A stretch of DNA of 64,000 bases from Chitinophagales bacterium (GCA_947452995.1 CANGEV010000003.1:1-64000); one strand, 5' to 3'. Positions 51,655 through 61,209 are shown, counted from the stretch's first letter. Program-made: numbers and translations. The notes: a model not told the origin generated them from the sequence alone.

Positions 51655-53766
51655 ATGTCTTTCAACCCTTCCATTCTTAGCAGTCCTCTCGCCTACTTAA
51701 AAGGCGTCGGGCCACAGCGCGCCGAACTGCTGGCGAGGGAACTTGAATTACATAACGGAGAAGACCTGCTCTTTCACTTCCCCTTCCGCTATGCCGACCG
51801 TACACGCTTCACAGCGATCAAAGAGGTCGATAACGAAGAGATGTACTATCAGCTGAAAGGGATCGTCACCTCAAAGGAAGTAATTGGCTCGCCGCGACAA
51901 AAACGGCTAGTTGTAAAACTTAAAGATGACACGGGTACTATCGAGCTCGTATGGTTCCAAGGTGTGCAATGGCTCGAAAAATCGATCCTTCATGGCCAAG
52001 AATACGTTGTATTCGGCAAACCGCAACTGTTCAATAGCCGCTTCAATTTTAGTCATCCCGAAATCGAACTCGCGGCACAAGATCGCGAGTCGCAAGTTGG
52101 TCTGTTTCCTGTCTATTCTAGCACCGAAAAGCTAAAGCAAAGAGGATTAGCCACCAAAGCAATTGCCAAACTAACGAAACAATTAGTTAGTGGTATTAGT
52201 AGCAATGAACTCCCTGAAATACTACCCGCTTGGGTCTTGCAAAAATTCAAACTTTGTGGACGTTACGAGGCCTTTAAATGGATACACTATCCGCACGATG
52301 AAGAACAACTCAAACAAGCACAACGCAGAATAAAATTCGAAGAGCTCTTCCTCAATCAGATGGGCATTCTTCGGCTTAAGGGTCATCACGACAGAACCGA
52401 ACAAGGCCCCGTCTTAAAGGCTGTGGGTCCCCTCTTACAACAATACCTCGACCATCATCTTCCTTTCTCGCTCACTAATGCGCAAAGAAGGGTGCTGAAG
52501 GAAGTTCGTCAGAATATCATATATGGCAAACAAATGAATCGTCTCGTACAAGGCGATGTAGGAAGTGGTAAAACGATGGTCGCATTTTTATCGATGTTGA
52601 TGGCTATTGACAACGGCTACCAAGCCTGTCTTATGGCGCCGACAGAAATCCTCGCTAAACAACACTTCCAAACCTTGTCGGGCTATGCAGAGCCCTTAGG
52701 TATTAAGATCGGCTTGCTCACCGGCTCTACCAAAGCAGCACAACGCAGGCCCTTATTAGAAGGAATACTAAATGGAGAGATCCCTATCCTCATCGGCACG
52801 CACGCCCTTATCGAAGATAAAGTACAATTCGACAAGCTCGGATTGGCGGTGGTCGATGAACAACATAAATTCGGCGTAGCACAAAGAGCCGCTTTACATC
52901 AGAAAGGTACTTTGAAGCCACATATCCTAATCATGACGGCAACACCTATCCCAAGGACTTTGGCCATGACGCTCTATGGCGACCTAGAAGTGAGCGTGAT
53001 CGACGAATTGCCACCCGGACGTCAGCCTGTAAAAACACAGCATTTTAACGATAGTCATCGCTTGCAAATCTTTGGCTTCATGCGGGATGAAATTGCAAAG
53101 GGAAGACAAGTGTATGTCGTTTATCCCTTGATTGAAGAGAGCGAAAAGATGGACTATAAGGATTTGATGGATGGCTATGAAAGTATTGTAAGAGCCTTTC
53201 CAATGCCCCAGTACAATGTGAGCATTGTGCATGGAAGGCAAAAGGCAGAAGACAAGGAATGGGAGATGCAACGATTTGCAAAAGGGGAAACACAGATTAT
53301 GGTTGCTACCACAGTGATTGAAGTAGGCGTGAACGTCCCAAATGCTACGGTAATGATCATTGAAAGTGCCGAACGATTTGGACTTTCACAACTGCATCAG
53401 CTACGTGGACGTGTGGGTCGTGGTGGTGAACAATCCTTTTGTATCCTCATGACAGGTCATAAGTTGAGTAACGAAGCACGCACTAGGATGCGGACGATGG
53501 TAGAGACGAATGACGGCTTTAAGATTGCGGAAGTCGACCTTAAGCTCCGCGGCCCTGGTGATATGAGTGGCACCCAACAAAGTGGAGTATTGAGTTTCAG
53601 ATTAGCCGACCTTAGTCAGGATCAAGCTATCCTGCAGGCGGCCCGCGAAACCGCTATTGAATTATTATCCGCCGACTCGCTCATGGAACGCCCCGAACAT
53701 GCGGCATTGCGTTATCATTTATCCTTGCAACGTAAGTCGAGTACGGATTGGAGTAAAATCTCATAA
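51655..53766 (+). CDS. recG: ATP-dependent DNA helicase RecG
   Basis: The 703-residue SF2 helicase has an N-terminal wedge/OB domain (YLKGVGPQRAELL, about 55-150), Walker A GDVGSGKT, motif Ia APTEILAKQHF, the Walker B box DEQHKFGV, TATPIPRT, VIEVGVNVPNA, HQLRGRVGRG and the C-terminal TRG-like segment with RGPGDMSGTQQSG. It remodels stalled replication forks and Holliday junctions. The family's usual length. Confidence 0.96.
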   Translation: MSFNPSILSSPLAYLKGVGPQRAELLARELELHNGEDLLFHFPFRYADRTRFTAIKEVDNEEMYYQLKGIVTSKEVIGSPRQKRLVVKLKDDTGTIELVWFQGVQWLEKSILHGQEYVVFGKPQLFNSRFNFSHPEIELAAQDRESQVGLFPVYSSTEKLKQRGLATKAIAKLTKQLVSGISSNELPEILPAWVLQKFKLCGRYEAFKWIHYPHDEEQLKQAQRRIKFEELFLNQMGILRLKGHHDRTEQGPVLKAVGPLLQQYLDHHLPFSLTNAQRRVLKEVRQNIIYGKQMNRLVQGDVGSGKTMVAFLSMLMAIDNGYQACLMAPTEILAKQHFQTLSGYAEPLGIKIGLLTGSTKAAQRRPLLEGILNGEIPILIGTHALIEDKVQFDKLGLAVVDEQHKFGVAQRAALHQKGTLKPHILIMTATPIPRTLAMTLYGDLEVSVIDELPPGRQPVKTQHFNDSHRLQIFGFMRDEIAKGRQVYVVYPLIEESEKMDYKDLMDGYESIVRAFPMPQYNVSIVHGRQKAEDKEWEMQRFAKGETQIMVATTVIEVGVNVPNATVMIIESAERFGLSQLHQLRGRVGRGGEQSFCILMTGHKLSNEARTRMRTMVETNDGFKIAEVDLKLRGPGDMSGTQQSGVLSFRLADLSQDQAILQAARETAIELLSADSLMERPEHAALRYHLSLQRKSSTDWSKIS

Positions 53767-53767
53767 A

Positions 53768-53834
53768 AGTGAATGGGGAAGAGTGAATGGGGAATGGTGA
53801 TCCCGATGCGAAGCTATCGGGAGTGAATGGGGAA
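53768..53834. repeat. Three copies of AGTGAATGGGGAA with an embedded palindrome
   Basis: The 13-mer occurs at 53768-53780, 53782-53794 and 53822-53834. Between copies 2 and 3 lies TCCCGAT (53801-53807), an 8-nt loop and ATCGGGA (53816-53822), a perfect 7-bp stem. It may act as a weak terminator of recG or be a dispersed intergenic element. Confidence 0.65.
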
Positions 53835-53885
53835 TAATTTAGGGTAGATATGATCCAAAGAGATCAGTATTGCGATTTTGGAATG

Positions 53886-53915
53886 CTGAAGTTTCGCTGT
53901 GATTCCGTACCTTTG
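53886..53915 (+). promoter_or_regulatory. Promoter of cmk
   Basis: CTG (53886-53888), 19-bp spacer, TACCTTTG (53908-53915). The predicted start of transcription is a few bases before the ATG at 53925, supporting that ATG and not the earlier one at 53850. Confidence 0.55.
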
Positions 53916-53924
53916 AATTTAGTT

Positions 53925-54677
53925 ATGCCAAAGCCAATTATTGTAGCGATAGACGGATTCTCCTCTTGCGGTAAAAGTACCGTGGCGAAGCAATTAGCCA
54001 AACAACTCAGCTATATTTTCATCGATTCTGGCGCAATGTATCGTGCAGTAACACTTTATTTCATTCGTCATCAAGTGGATCTTCAAAATAACGAAGCGGT
54101 TGAAAACGCCCTAAAGAACATTCATATTCATTTTGAATATACGAGTGAGGGTTTGCCTGCGACTTTTTTAAATAACGAAAACGTCGAAGCTTCCATTCGT
54201 CAGATGGAAATTTCTCAAATGGTGAGTCCTGTCAGCGCCTTGAAGCCTGTGCGCATAGCCATGGTGAAGCAACAGCAACGAATGGGTGAAAAGAAAGGGA
54301 TTGTGATGGATGGTCGTGATATTGGCACCACCGTTTTTCCAGATGCAGAACTAAAGATATTCCTTACAGCGCATCCATTGATTCGCGCACAGCGTCGTCT
54401 TTTAGAATATCGTCAGAAAGGCGAAGAAATGGATTTGGACACCGTATTACAGAACTTAGCAGAAAGAGACAGAATAGACAGCACCCGCGCTGAAAGTCCG
54501 CTCCGTAAGGCAGAAGACGCTATCGAAATAGACAATTCCAATCTCGACAGAGACCAACAATTACATTTAATCAGCGAATTGGTAGAAATGGCCAAAGAAG
54601 GCCAATTTTCACAAGGTCGTAAACAATTAGCGGTCGAACGCTATTTATGTGTACACAGTAAAAAGTTTAATTTATGA
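53925..54677 (+). CDS. cmk: Cytidylate kinase
   Basis: The start at 53925 (MPKPIIVAIDGFSSCGKSTVAKQLA) is chosen because it begins right before the P-loop and just after a promoter; the frame open from 53850 would place coding sequence over that promoter. The 250-residue kinase has GFSSCGKST, DSGAMYRAVTLY, MDGRDIGTTVFPDAELKIF and the RDxxDSTRAESPLRKAEDA lid region. It phosphorylates CMP and dCMP. It overlaps ispH by 4 bp. Confidence 0.95.
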   Translation: MPKPIIVAIDGFSSCGKSTVAKQLAKQLSYIFIDSGAMYRAVTLYFIRHQVDLQNNEAVENALKNIHIHFEYTSEGLPATFLNNENVEASIRQMEISQMVSPVSALKPVRIAMVKQQQRMGEKKGIVMDGRDIGTTVFPDAELKIFLTAHPLIRAQRRLLEYRQKGEEMDLDTVLQNLAERDRIDSTRAESPLRKAEDAIEIDNSNLDRDQQLHLISELVEMAKEGQFSQGRKQLAVERYLCVHSKKFNL

Positions 54678-55894
54678 AAAGCTTCAATGTCCCAATAATT
54701 TATCGTAGCCCGATGATCTCTGCCATCAAAGCAAATCGTAAGGCGGCAGATAAGTTAAAGAAAGACTTTACCCCTACTCTATTGGATTTTGGTCCCTTGA
54801 AGATATACCTCGCGCGTCATTTTGGCTTTTGCTATGGTGTTGAGAATGCAATTGAGATTTCATTTCGTGCGGTAGAAGAGAATCCTGGTAAGCGTATTTT
54901 CTTATTGAGTGAAATGATTCACAACCCGCAGGTGAATGACGATTTACAGGCTCGTGGCGTGCAATTCTTGATGGATACACATGGCAAACAGTTGGTTGCC
55001 TGGGAAGCATTAAGTAGCGAAGATGTGGTGATTATTCCGGCCTTCGGAACAACCTTAGAAATTGCCGACAGATTAAGCAAAATTGGCATTTCGCCGATTC
55101 AATACAATACCACCTGTCCGTTTGTAGAACGCGTTTGGAATAAAGCCGAGCAAATTGGAGAGCAGGGTTATACGGTCATCATCCATGGTAAGCCGAAGCA
55201 CGAAGAAACCCGTGCCACCTTTTCGCACAGTCGTTCTCATACCCCATCGGTGGTCATCAACGATATGCAAGAAGCGATTAATTTGGCGGCTTATATCCGT
55301 GGAGAAAAGGACGCGTCACTTTTTCTAGAAGAGTTCAAAGGGCAATACTCAGAAGGTTTTGATGTCAGCAAAGACTTTGAAAAAATCGGAGTGGTGAATC
55401 AAACGACTATGCTTGCGAGTGATACACAATCTATTGCCGATTATTTAAAAGAGGTAGTTACACAAAAGTATCCGAATGCTCCGGTACAAGAGCACTTTGC
55501 CGACACGCGTGATACGCTTTGTTATGCTACTAATGACAATCAAACTGCCGTGAGAAACTTATTGAAACAAGAGGCTGATTTAGCCATTGTGGTTGGCGGT
55601 TATAATAGCAGTAATACTAGCCATTTGGTTGAACTATGTGAGGAAGTATTACCGACCTATTATATCAGCAGTGAAGAGGAGATGCAAGCAGATGGCAGTA
55701 TTAAACACTGGCATTTTCATGATAAAAAAGAATTAAGAACAGCACAATTTCTTCCACAAAAATCAGAAGTTAAAGTTCTGATTAGCAGTGGTGCTAGCTG
55801 CCCCGACGCATTAGTCGAAGGGGTTATTCGTAAGCTCCGCGACGGGGTGCCAGGCTGTAGAAGCATGGAAAGTGTAGAAAATGAACAGAAATAA
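54674..55894 (+). CDS. ispH: 4-hydroxy-3-methylbut-2-enyl diphosphate reductase
   Basis: The 406-residue enzyme has the three Fe-S cysteines in HFGFCYGVENA, YNTTCPFVERVW and SSGASCPDALVEGVI, with IIHGKPKHEETRATFSH holding catalytic His residues. It makes IPP and DMAPP in the last MEP-pathway step, supplying carotenoid and quinone synthesis. It is longer than the E. coli enzyme because of an N-terminal extension and an insertion near 210-235. It is translationally coupled to cmk. Confidence 0.94.
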   Translation: MKSFNVPIIYRSPMISAIKANRKAADKLKKDFTPTLLDFGPLKIYLARHFGFCYGVENAIEISFRAVEENPGKRIFLLSEMIHNPQVNDDLQARGVQFLMDTHGKQLVAWEALSSEDVVIIPAFGTTLEIADRLSKIGISPIQYNTTCPFVERVWNKAEQIGEQGYTVIIHGKPKHEETRATFSHSRSHTPSVVINDMQEAINLAAYIRGEKDASLFLEEFKGQYSEGFDVSKDFEKIGVVNQTTMLASDTQSIADYLKEVVTQKYPNAPVQEHFADTRDTLCYATNDNQTAVRNLLKQEADLAIVVGGYNSSNTSHLVELCEEVLPTYYISSEEEMQADGSIKHWHFHDKKELRTAQFLPQKSEVKVLISSGASCPDALVEGVIRKLRDGVPGCRSMESVENEQK

Positions 55895-55905
55895 GTGTAA
55901 AAAAC

Positions 55906-55935
55906 TTGTTTCATTCAAAAAATGTATTACTTTTG
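55906..55935 (+). promoter_or_regulatory. Promoter of rpmI-rplT
   Basis: TTG (55906-55908), exactly 19 bp, TACTTTTG (55928-55935). A complete Bacteroidota consensus, 20 bp before the rpmI ATG. The leader would be about 14 nt, too short for an RNA regulatory structure. Confidence 0.75.
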
Positions 55936-55955
55936 CGATTCCAAATTTCTGAGGT

Positions 55956-56150
55956 ATGCCAAAAATGAAAACAAACTCCTCTGCCAAAAAACGCTTCAAG
56001 CTTACAGGCACAGGTAAAGTAAAACGCAGCAAAGCTTTCAAACGTCACATCTTGACTAAAAAAGCTACTGATCGTAAAAAGCAATTAGGTCGTGCAGGTT
56101 TAGTGCACACTACTGATATGGATCGTGTATCTGCAATGCTTTGTATCTAA
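55956..56150 (+). CDS. rpmI: 50S ribosomal protein L35
   Basis: The 64-residue basic protein begins [20 protein letters not shown] and contains [15 protein letters not shown], the L35 signature. It precedes rplT by 30 bp. infC, normally the first gene of this operon, is not upstream. Confidence 0.97.
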   Translation: MPKMKTNSSAKKRFKLTGTGKVKRSKAFKRHILTKKATDRKKQLGRAGLVHTTDMDRVSAMLCI

Positions 56151-56180
56151 TTATTAACGAACCACTAAAAGAGAAGAAAA

Positions 56181-56528
56181 ATGCCTCGTTCAGTCAACGC
56201 CGTTGCCTCTCGCGCTAAGAGAAAGAAAATATTGAAGTTGGCCAAAGGTAGCTTTGGTAAACGTAAAAATGTATGGACGGTAGCTAAAAACTCCGTTGAA
56301 AAAGGATTAACCTACTCTTACGTAGGCCGTAAAGTAAAAAAACGCGACTACCGCGCTTTATGGATTGCCCGTATCAATGCAGCCCTTCGTGAAGAAGGTA
56401 TGAGCTACTCTAAGTTCATCGGTGCTATGAAGACAAAGAATATCGAATTGAATCGTAAAACTTTGGCTTACTTAGCTGCTAGCAACCCTGAAGCTTTCAA
56501 AGCGGTTGTTGCTACTGTTAAAGGATAA
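56181..56528 (+). CDS. rplT: 50S ribosomal protein L20
   Basis: The 115-residue protein begins [20 protein letters not shown] and contains [20 protein letters not shown] and [21 protein letters not shown]20 binds 23S rRNA early in assembly. It is followed by a strong terminator. Confidence 0.98.
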   Translation: MPRSVNAVASRAKRKKILKLAKGSFGKRKNVWTVAKNSVEKGLTYSYVGRKVKKRDYRALWIARINAALREEGMSYSKFIGAMKTKNIELNRKTLAYLAASNPEAFKAVVATVKG

Positions 56529-56548
56529 TATCCAATAAAAAGAATATA

Positions 56549-56584
56549 AAAACCTTTCTTCTGCTTGCAGAGGAAAGGTTTTTT
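56549..56584 (+). terminator. Terminator of rpmI-rplT
   Basis: AAAACCTTTC, inner CTGC/GCAG pairing, GAAAGGTTTTTT. It lies 20 bp after rplT. Confidence 0.88.
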
Positions 56585-56618
56585 CTTGTATATACCTCAG
56601 CAGTAAACTTTAGCTATT

Positions 56619-56655
56619 AAAAAAGGGAAGAACAGCAACGCTATTCTCCCCTTTT
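56619..56655 (-). terminator. Terminator of the FAH-family operon
   Basis: AAAAAAGGGAAGAACAGC paired with GCTATTCTCCCCTTTT around a 3-nt loop; on the minus strand it ends in a T run, 19 bp after the FAH-family stop. Confidence 0.8.
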
Positions 56656-56674
56656 CTATTTTTAACGACTTGAA

Positions 56675-57676
56675 TTATTTCTTCTTTGCAAGAATAGAGA
56701 AATCAGTATCTACCTTTTTAATAGTATTCACCAAACGCCCTAAGCCTTCAATTTCCATCACCACCTCATCTCCATCTTGTAACCATTGTTCCGGATAGTT
56801 AGGATCATTAAGCTTTCCTGTACCATTTAACTCCAAGAAACAACCAGTTCCTACCGTACCAGAACCGATTACATCACCCGGTAGAATATCCACGCCGTAA
56901 GCACAACGCTCTAAGATTTCGGCAAAGGTCCAATCCATTTGAGACACATTACCTTCACTTACTTGAACACCATTCACCCAACACTTCATTGCAAGGTTAT
57001 AATTATTGCCTACATGCCCTTCTTTTGCAGGCACCAGGCAATCTTCTAACTCATCCGGCGTCACTAACCACGGTCCGATTACGGTGCTAAAATCCTTCCC
57101 TTTTGCAGGTCCTAGATTCAATAGCATTTCTTCCATTTGTAGGGTACGCGCAGACATATCATTCATAATCATGAATCCACCAATATAATCATCCGCTTCT
57201 TCTGCAGTAATATTACGGCCACGCTTGTTGACTACAATCGCAACTTCCAATTCAAAATCTAATTTTTTAAAATGATCCGGCATACATTCGATTTCACCAG
57301 GACCTTGAATCGCGTTATGATTGGTAAAGTAGAAAATTGGATAGCTGTCGAACTCCGCAATCATAGGAACGCCACGATTACGACGCGCCGCAGCCACGTG
57401 CTGACGGAAGGCATAGCCATCACGACAAGAGCTAGGGTGAGGCACAGGCGCCAACCATAACACCTCATCAACGCTTTTCGAACGAACAGTACGATTGCCA
57501 GCTTTGATCTCATCATGTAATACACGAATCATATCAATGCTATCTTCCCAATCGTACAACAAGAACTGCATATTGTTAGGCAAACGAGCATCGATATCAT
57601 GCAAATCATAAATGCGATTGTTAATTAAGAGGGCTAAGCGATCCTCCCCTTCTACCAAATGAGATATAAATTTCAT
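56675..57676 (-). CDS. Fumarylacetoacetate hydrolase family protein
   Basis: The 333-residue protein has the FAH fold signatures: YPIFYFTNHNAIQGPG, the metal-binding Glu and Asp in FELEVAIVVNKRGRN, FMIMNDMSAR, GKDFSTVIGPWLVTPDEL and DVIGSGTVGTGC. Members hydrolyse or decarboxylate beta-diketo acids, for example in aromatic amino-acid breakdown. The substrate is not indicated by neighbours. It is 20 bp downstream of the rhodanese gene. Confidence 0.9.
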   Translation of the reverse strand: MKFISHLVEGEDRLALLINNRIYDLHDIDARLPNNMQFLLYDWEDSIDMIRVLHDEIKAGNRTVRSKSVDEVLWLAPVPHPSSCRDGYAFRQHVAAARRNRGVPMIAEFDSYPIFYFTNHNAIQGPGEIECMPDHFKKLDFELEVAIVVNKRGRNITAEEADDYIGGFMIMNDMSARTLQMEEMLLNLGPAKGKDFSTVIGPWLVTPDELEDCLVPAKEGHVGNNYNLAMKCWVNGVQVSEGNVSQMDWTFAEILERCAYGVDILPGDVIGSGTVGTGCFLELNGTGKLNDPNYPEQWLQDGDEVVMEIEGLGRLVNTIKKVDTDFSILAKKK

Positions 57677-57696
57677 ACTCAGATTTTGTTATTCGA

Positions 57697-58005
57697 TTAA
57701 GCGTTATTTAATGCGTTCCAAGCAAGGATCCCTCCTTCCAAATTACGCACATTAGTAAAACCATTGCTCATTAATACTTGTGTGGCTGCTGCACTACGCG
57801 CTCCGCTACGACATTGCATAATCAATTCTTCGTTACGATATTGCTCGAGATCTTCCAATTTTAATGGCACCAAGGCCAATGGAATATTCGTAGCGCCAGG
57901 AATATTTCCTTCTTCAAATTCATACGTTTCACGCACGTCGATAATGGTCAATTTTTCGCCTTTATCCATTCTTTCTTTCAATTCTTGAACTGTGATGTTA
58001 GCCAT
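57697..58005 (-). CDS. Single-domain rhodanese-like protein
   Basis: The 102-residue protein has the rhodanese pattern IIDVRETYEFEEGNIPGATNIP and the active-site loop CRSGARS with catalytic Cys (about residue 66), plus LEGGILAW. GlpE/PspE-like proteins transfer sulfane sulfur. It lies 3 bp after the T9SS gene and 20 bp before the FAH gene. Confidence 0.93.
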   Translation of the reverse strand: MANITVQELKERMDKGEKLTIIDVRETYEFEEGNIPGATNIPLALVPLKLEDLEQYRNEELIMQCRSGARSAAATQVLMSNGFTNVRNLEGGILAWNALNNA

Positions 58006-58008
58006 GAT

Positions 58009-59895
58009 TTAATTTGATTTAATCCATTTAATAGTTTTAATATATCCTGTTGCAGATTGTGCACGCACAAGATAACATGCATCCGACCATTGATCGGTAG
58101 CAAAAGTTACATCTGTATTGGGATTTAAAGTAGTTTGTAGCAATACCTTACCCTGTAAGTCGTAAACAGTTAGCGACTGTACACAGGCCGCTCCATTACG
58201 GAGATGCAAGGATGTTGAAGGGTTTGGATAAACGCTAACTCCTTCGTTCTGAACAATTGCAGAAGGAATGGCTGTAGAAATAGCCGGCAGACAATCACTT
58301 CCAAAATAAGGACGCATCATAACAGCTCCGTTAATGGTGGAGTTAGTCCAACCTAATCCTGCATCATACCAGAGCTTGCTATGCGAATCATTATTCACAT
58401 CGAATCCAATATTCATCGGATCTGCTTGTAATTGTTCCCATCCAATATAAAAGGTGCCAGCAGGGACAACAAATGGCGTATCTATTTTATAGGTCGTCAT
58501 CCCATTAATAGAATCATATAAGGCGTCGACGTAAACAGGTTTCAAGAACCGCATCGTATGCATTTCAACATCATTGACGGCATTAGCGAAATCTAAGGTC
58601 TGCCATATCTTCAAATTGAAAAGCAATTTAGAATTGTCCATGGTGATATGCGCCCAATGCATTTGAATAGCCGTCAACGTATCTGCTTGATTGATGGTAA
58701 AAGCGTAGGCCAAGCGTGCACTATTCCCTGTCAAGGCATACGCCCATTCGGCGCTTCCATCATCATAAGCGAAATAGGGCGCAAATTTCTGCAAAGCAAT
58801 TAAGGTATCATTGTTATTATACTCTGGCGCACCTGAATTGAAGAAGAACTTGTTTGCTAAATAGCGCTCACAATTTGCATTTACAGGGTAATTATGTAAG
58901 GCATTGGCAGGCCATTTCAAGTTACAAGAATCCACCGGTGTTGGCGAGGCAAGCGAAAGTGGATTGACGGCAATGGAGGGTCCTTGAAAATTATGCAATA
59001 AAGTTTGCGTAGGCCACTCATACTGCTTCATCCCATAGCTGGTATTACGCGAGGTATTCCAATTATTAAATATTGGCATAGACATGAGTACATTAGATTC
59101 AGCAGTCGGACTAGACATATACTGCTCCCACGGCATTACGGTGTAGCGTTTTAAAAAATTACTAGGTGCTTGCGTAAAAGCTTCATCGCTCACGTATACA
59201 TCGGTATAACTTCGGTTGGAGGCCACCTTTACATAATCAATATTCCAATGGTCATTATTGCCATAGGTTGCATAATTACGAAAGCGGAATTTAAAATCTG
59301 TATGCAAGAAATCCAGTCGATAAATTGGAATTAAAACAGGTGTAAAGACACTTGCATTACTTGGCGCATTAGCATAGCCATCCATTCCCCATACATTCAC
59401 CCAATCGCCATTCGAAGTATAAAACTCAAGTACCAGTGAATCTCCGACATCTGGATAGTCGCCATTGCCTTGTGGCTCATAAAAAAAAGAAAAGTAAATA
59501 GAATCGCTAGGCAACTGAGTAGACAGATCTATGCGCTGCGAATAAACGGTATCTGCCGGACCACCAGCTTTGCTTATCCAAGTATAAGGCTCTCCCCCAC
59601 TCGTCAGTCCGTCTAAGGTTAGCACTCCGAAGCTTGGAGCCAATACAGGCATTGACGTATTGAGCCAAGCACCACGATTATCCCATAAAGTCGCATCTGG
59701 TTCGTTACTATCGAACGGTAAGACATGATTCCAAGAAAAGTCGTCGAAGAAGGGCAAACTCAAATTCTTATGCTGCAAAAAAGTGTGCGTATTATTACGA
59801 CGCTCTGTAAAACGATACGCGCGCAAACTTTCCTGTGAAAAGCCATACTGGCCAATCAGAAATAGAACCCCTAATAACGCGAGACGGATTTTCAT
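58009..59895 (-). CDS. Secreted T9SS sorting-domain protein, unknown function
   Basis: The start at 59895 (MKIRLALLGVLFLIGQYGFS) opens a signal peptide and avoids overlap with the PASTA gene; an ATG at 59958 is therefore less likely. The 628-residue protein contains a jelly-roll-like region (LPFFDDFSW, SQRIDLSTQLPSDSIYFSFFYEPQG) and ends with YPNPSTSLHLRNG, LTVYDLQGKVLLQ and CYLVRAQSATGYIKTIKWIK, a T9SS sorting domain. No catalytic motif is seen. It starts 7 bp after the PASTA gene. Confidence 0.82.
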   Translation of the reverse strand: MKIRLALLGVLFLIGQYGFSQESLRAYRFTERRNNTHTFLQHKNLSLPFFDDFSWNHVLPFDSNEPDATLWDNRGAWLNTSMPVLAPSFGVLTLDGLTSGGEPYTWISKAGGPADTVYSQRIDLSTQLPSDSIYFSFFYEPQGNGDYPDVGDSLVLEFYTSNGDWVNVWGMDGYANAPSNASVFTPVLIPIYRLDFLHTDFKFRFRNYATYGNNDHWNIDYVKVASNRSYTDVYVSDEAFTQAPSNFLKRYTVMPWEQYMSSPTAESNVLMSMPIFNNWNTSRNTSYGMKQYEWPTQTLLHNFQGPSIAVNPLSLASPTPVDSCNLKWPANALHNYPVNANCERYLANKFFFNSGAPEYNNNDTLIALQKFAPYFAYDDGSAEWAYALTGNSARLAYAFTINQADTLTAIQMHWAHITMDNSKLLFNLKIWQTLDFANAVNDVEMHTMRFLKPVYVDALYDSINGMTTYKIDTPFVVPAGTFYIGWEQLQADPMNIGFDVNNDSHSKLWYDAGLGWTNSTINGAVMMRPYFGSDCLPAISTAIPSAIVQNEGVSVYPNPSTSLHLRNGAACVQSLTVYDLQGKVLLQTTLNPNTDVTFATDQWSDACYLVRAQSATGYIKTIKWIKSN

Positions 59896-59902
59896 AACAA
59901 AA

Positions 59903-60736
59903 TTACTCTTCGTGCAGTTGAACATCCTGCACACGACTAGTTGAATCGCTATGCGCATCCACTTTACTTAGATCGTTCGTGAGCCAAATGTCTAATGGTG
60001 AACCTAGATGAATCTTACGTAGTTCGCCGCTGCCTGTATAAATATCCGGACTTTGTTTCCAGATCACTGCAGTGGTGGTATCATTCACGTCCTTATCGAA
60101 GATAATAGCGCTCAATGAAATTTTACTTTCATTCAAAAGTAAACGAGCTTCTTCTAAAGACAATCCAACCAACTCCGGTACCATAATTTCGTCGCTTCCT
60201 ACCCCATTTGCAATTACCAAATCAATATAAGAGCCTTTCCTTATTTCAGAACCCGGACTTAAGGTTCTTCCTTTAAATTGCATTTCAAGCACGACATTAT
60301 TCGCATAATCCGGCTTATAAATGATGCGTCCCATATTCAAGCCACTGCTCTTAAGCATCATAGCTGCTTGACGCATAGAAGCATCTTTCAAATTAGGCAT
60401 TTTAATAAATGGCGGACAAGTTACCTGTATTGAAACATAAATTTTTCTTCCGGGCTTAACAGGTGTATTTGGCTTTGGATCCTGCTCTAAAATCATCCCA
60501 GGCTTTTTTCCTAATACGAAGGTAGAATCCATCACAACGATATCCAATCCTCGCTCATCAAGTAGATCTTCTGCTTGATCGTAGGTTAATCCTTTAATTT
60601 GTGGTACATTAATCGCTTCGCCATGATGCGTGAGCCAACTCAATCCAATTAAAAAAAGCCAGACTAGCACGACCACTGCAACGATAGCAAGGCCAAGCTG
60701 TTTTAAGAAAGTCTTAGAGAAAATAAATGAGCGCAA
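59903..60736 (-). CDS. PASTA domain membrane protein
   Basis: The 277-residue protein has a short cytoplasmic tail, one membrane helix (about 13-33) and three PASTA domains: VPQIKGLTYDQAEDLLDERG, MPNLKDASMRQAAMMLKSSG and VPELVGLSLEEARLLLNESK. There is no kinase domain. PASTA domains bind peptidoglycan fragments or beta-lactams. In Bacteroidota such proteins are common near cell-wall genes; the function is not known. It is the first gene of a four-gene operon. Confidence 0.9.
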   Translation of the reverse strand: MRSFIFSKTFLKQLGLAIVAVVVLVWLFLIGLSWLTHHGEAINVPQIKGLTYDQAEDLLDERGLDIVVMDSTFVLGKKPGMILEQDPKPNTPVKPGRKIYVSIQVTCPPFIKMPNLKDASMRQAAMMLKSSGLNMGRIIYKPDYANNVVLEMQFKGRTLSPGSEIRKGSYIDLVIANGVGSDEIMVPELVGLSLEEARLLLNESKISLSAIIFDKDVNDTTTAVIWKQSPDIYTGSGELRKIHLGSPLDIWLTNDLSKVDAHSDSTSRVQDVQLHEE

Positions 60737-60800
60737 GGTTATTCAATATTATGGTGCAAAATAAAGAAAAAGAAGCGGTGGAAAGGTACGGATTATCCAC

Positions 60801-60824
60801 AAAAAAGGCGGTATAAAACCGCCT
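60801..60824 (-). terminator. Terminator of the DUF4783 gene
   Basis: GGCGGT, loop, ACCGCC with TTTTTT on the minus-strand exit side, 4 bp past the stop codon. Confidence 0.85.
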
Positions 60825-60828
60825 CTGT

Positions 60829-61209
60829 TTAATTTTCAAACCGTAGCTCTTGAATTACACTACCCGAACCACTTTTCTTGAGAAAGAAATAAACTTTAAA
60901 GGTCCCTTTTGCTGTAATTAGATTCCCTGTTCCGTACATAGAACCGTCCGGCGATTTCCCTTGATGTGTTAGCGTAAATCCAGAGACGCTATTTTCAGTA
61001 AAAAAGCGTTGGACAATAACCTCTGCTTGTTTTTTACTGTAATTCGATTCATTGTTTAGGATAGTAAGATCAACATTACTATCAAAATACGCCGCTAGTT
61101 CGGATGCATTATGATGCTGAAGTGCGGCTGTTACAGATTCTAAGATTCCTGCAAAAACAGGTGTTGTAATGACAGTCATGAGTAAAATCATGCTGATTAC
61201 ATGCTTCAT
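60829..61209 (-). CDS. DUF4783 domain-containing exported protein
   Basis: The start at 61209 (MKHVISMILLMTVITTPVFAG) gives a signal peptide; a start at 61233 puts 8 residues ahead of it. The 126-residue protein has the SnoaL/NTF2-like pattern of DUF4783: VTAALQHHNASELAAYFDSN, YSKKQAEVIVQRFF and GTFKVYFFLKKSG. Function unknown. It is transcribed alone and divergently from gpmI. Confidence 0.85.
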   Translation of the reverse strand: MKHVISMILLMTVITTPVFAGILESVTAALQHHNASELAAYFDSNVDLTILNNESNYSKKQAEVIVQRFFTENSVSGFTLTHQGKSPDGSMYGTGNLITAKGTFKVYFFLKKSGSGSVIQELRFEN

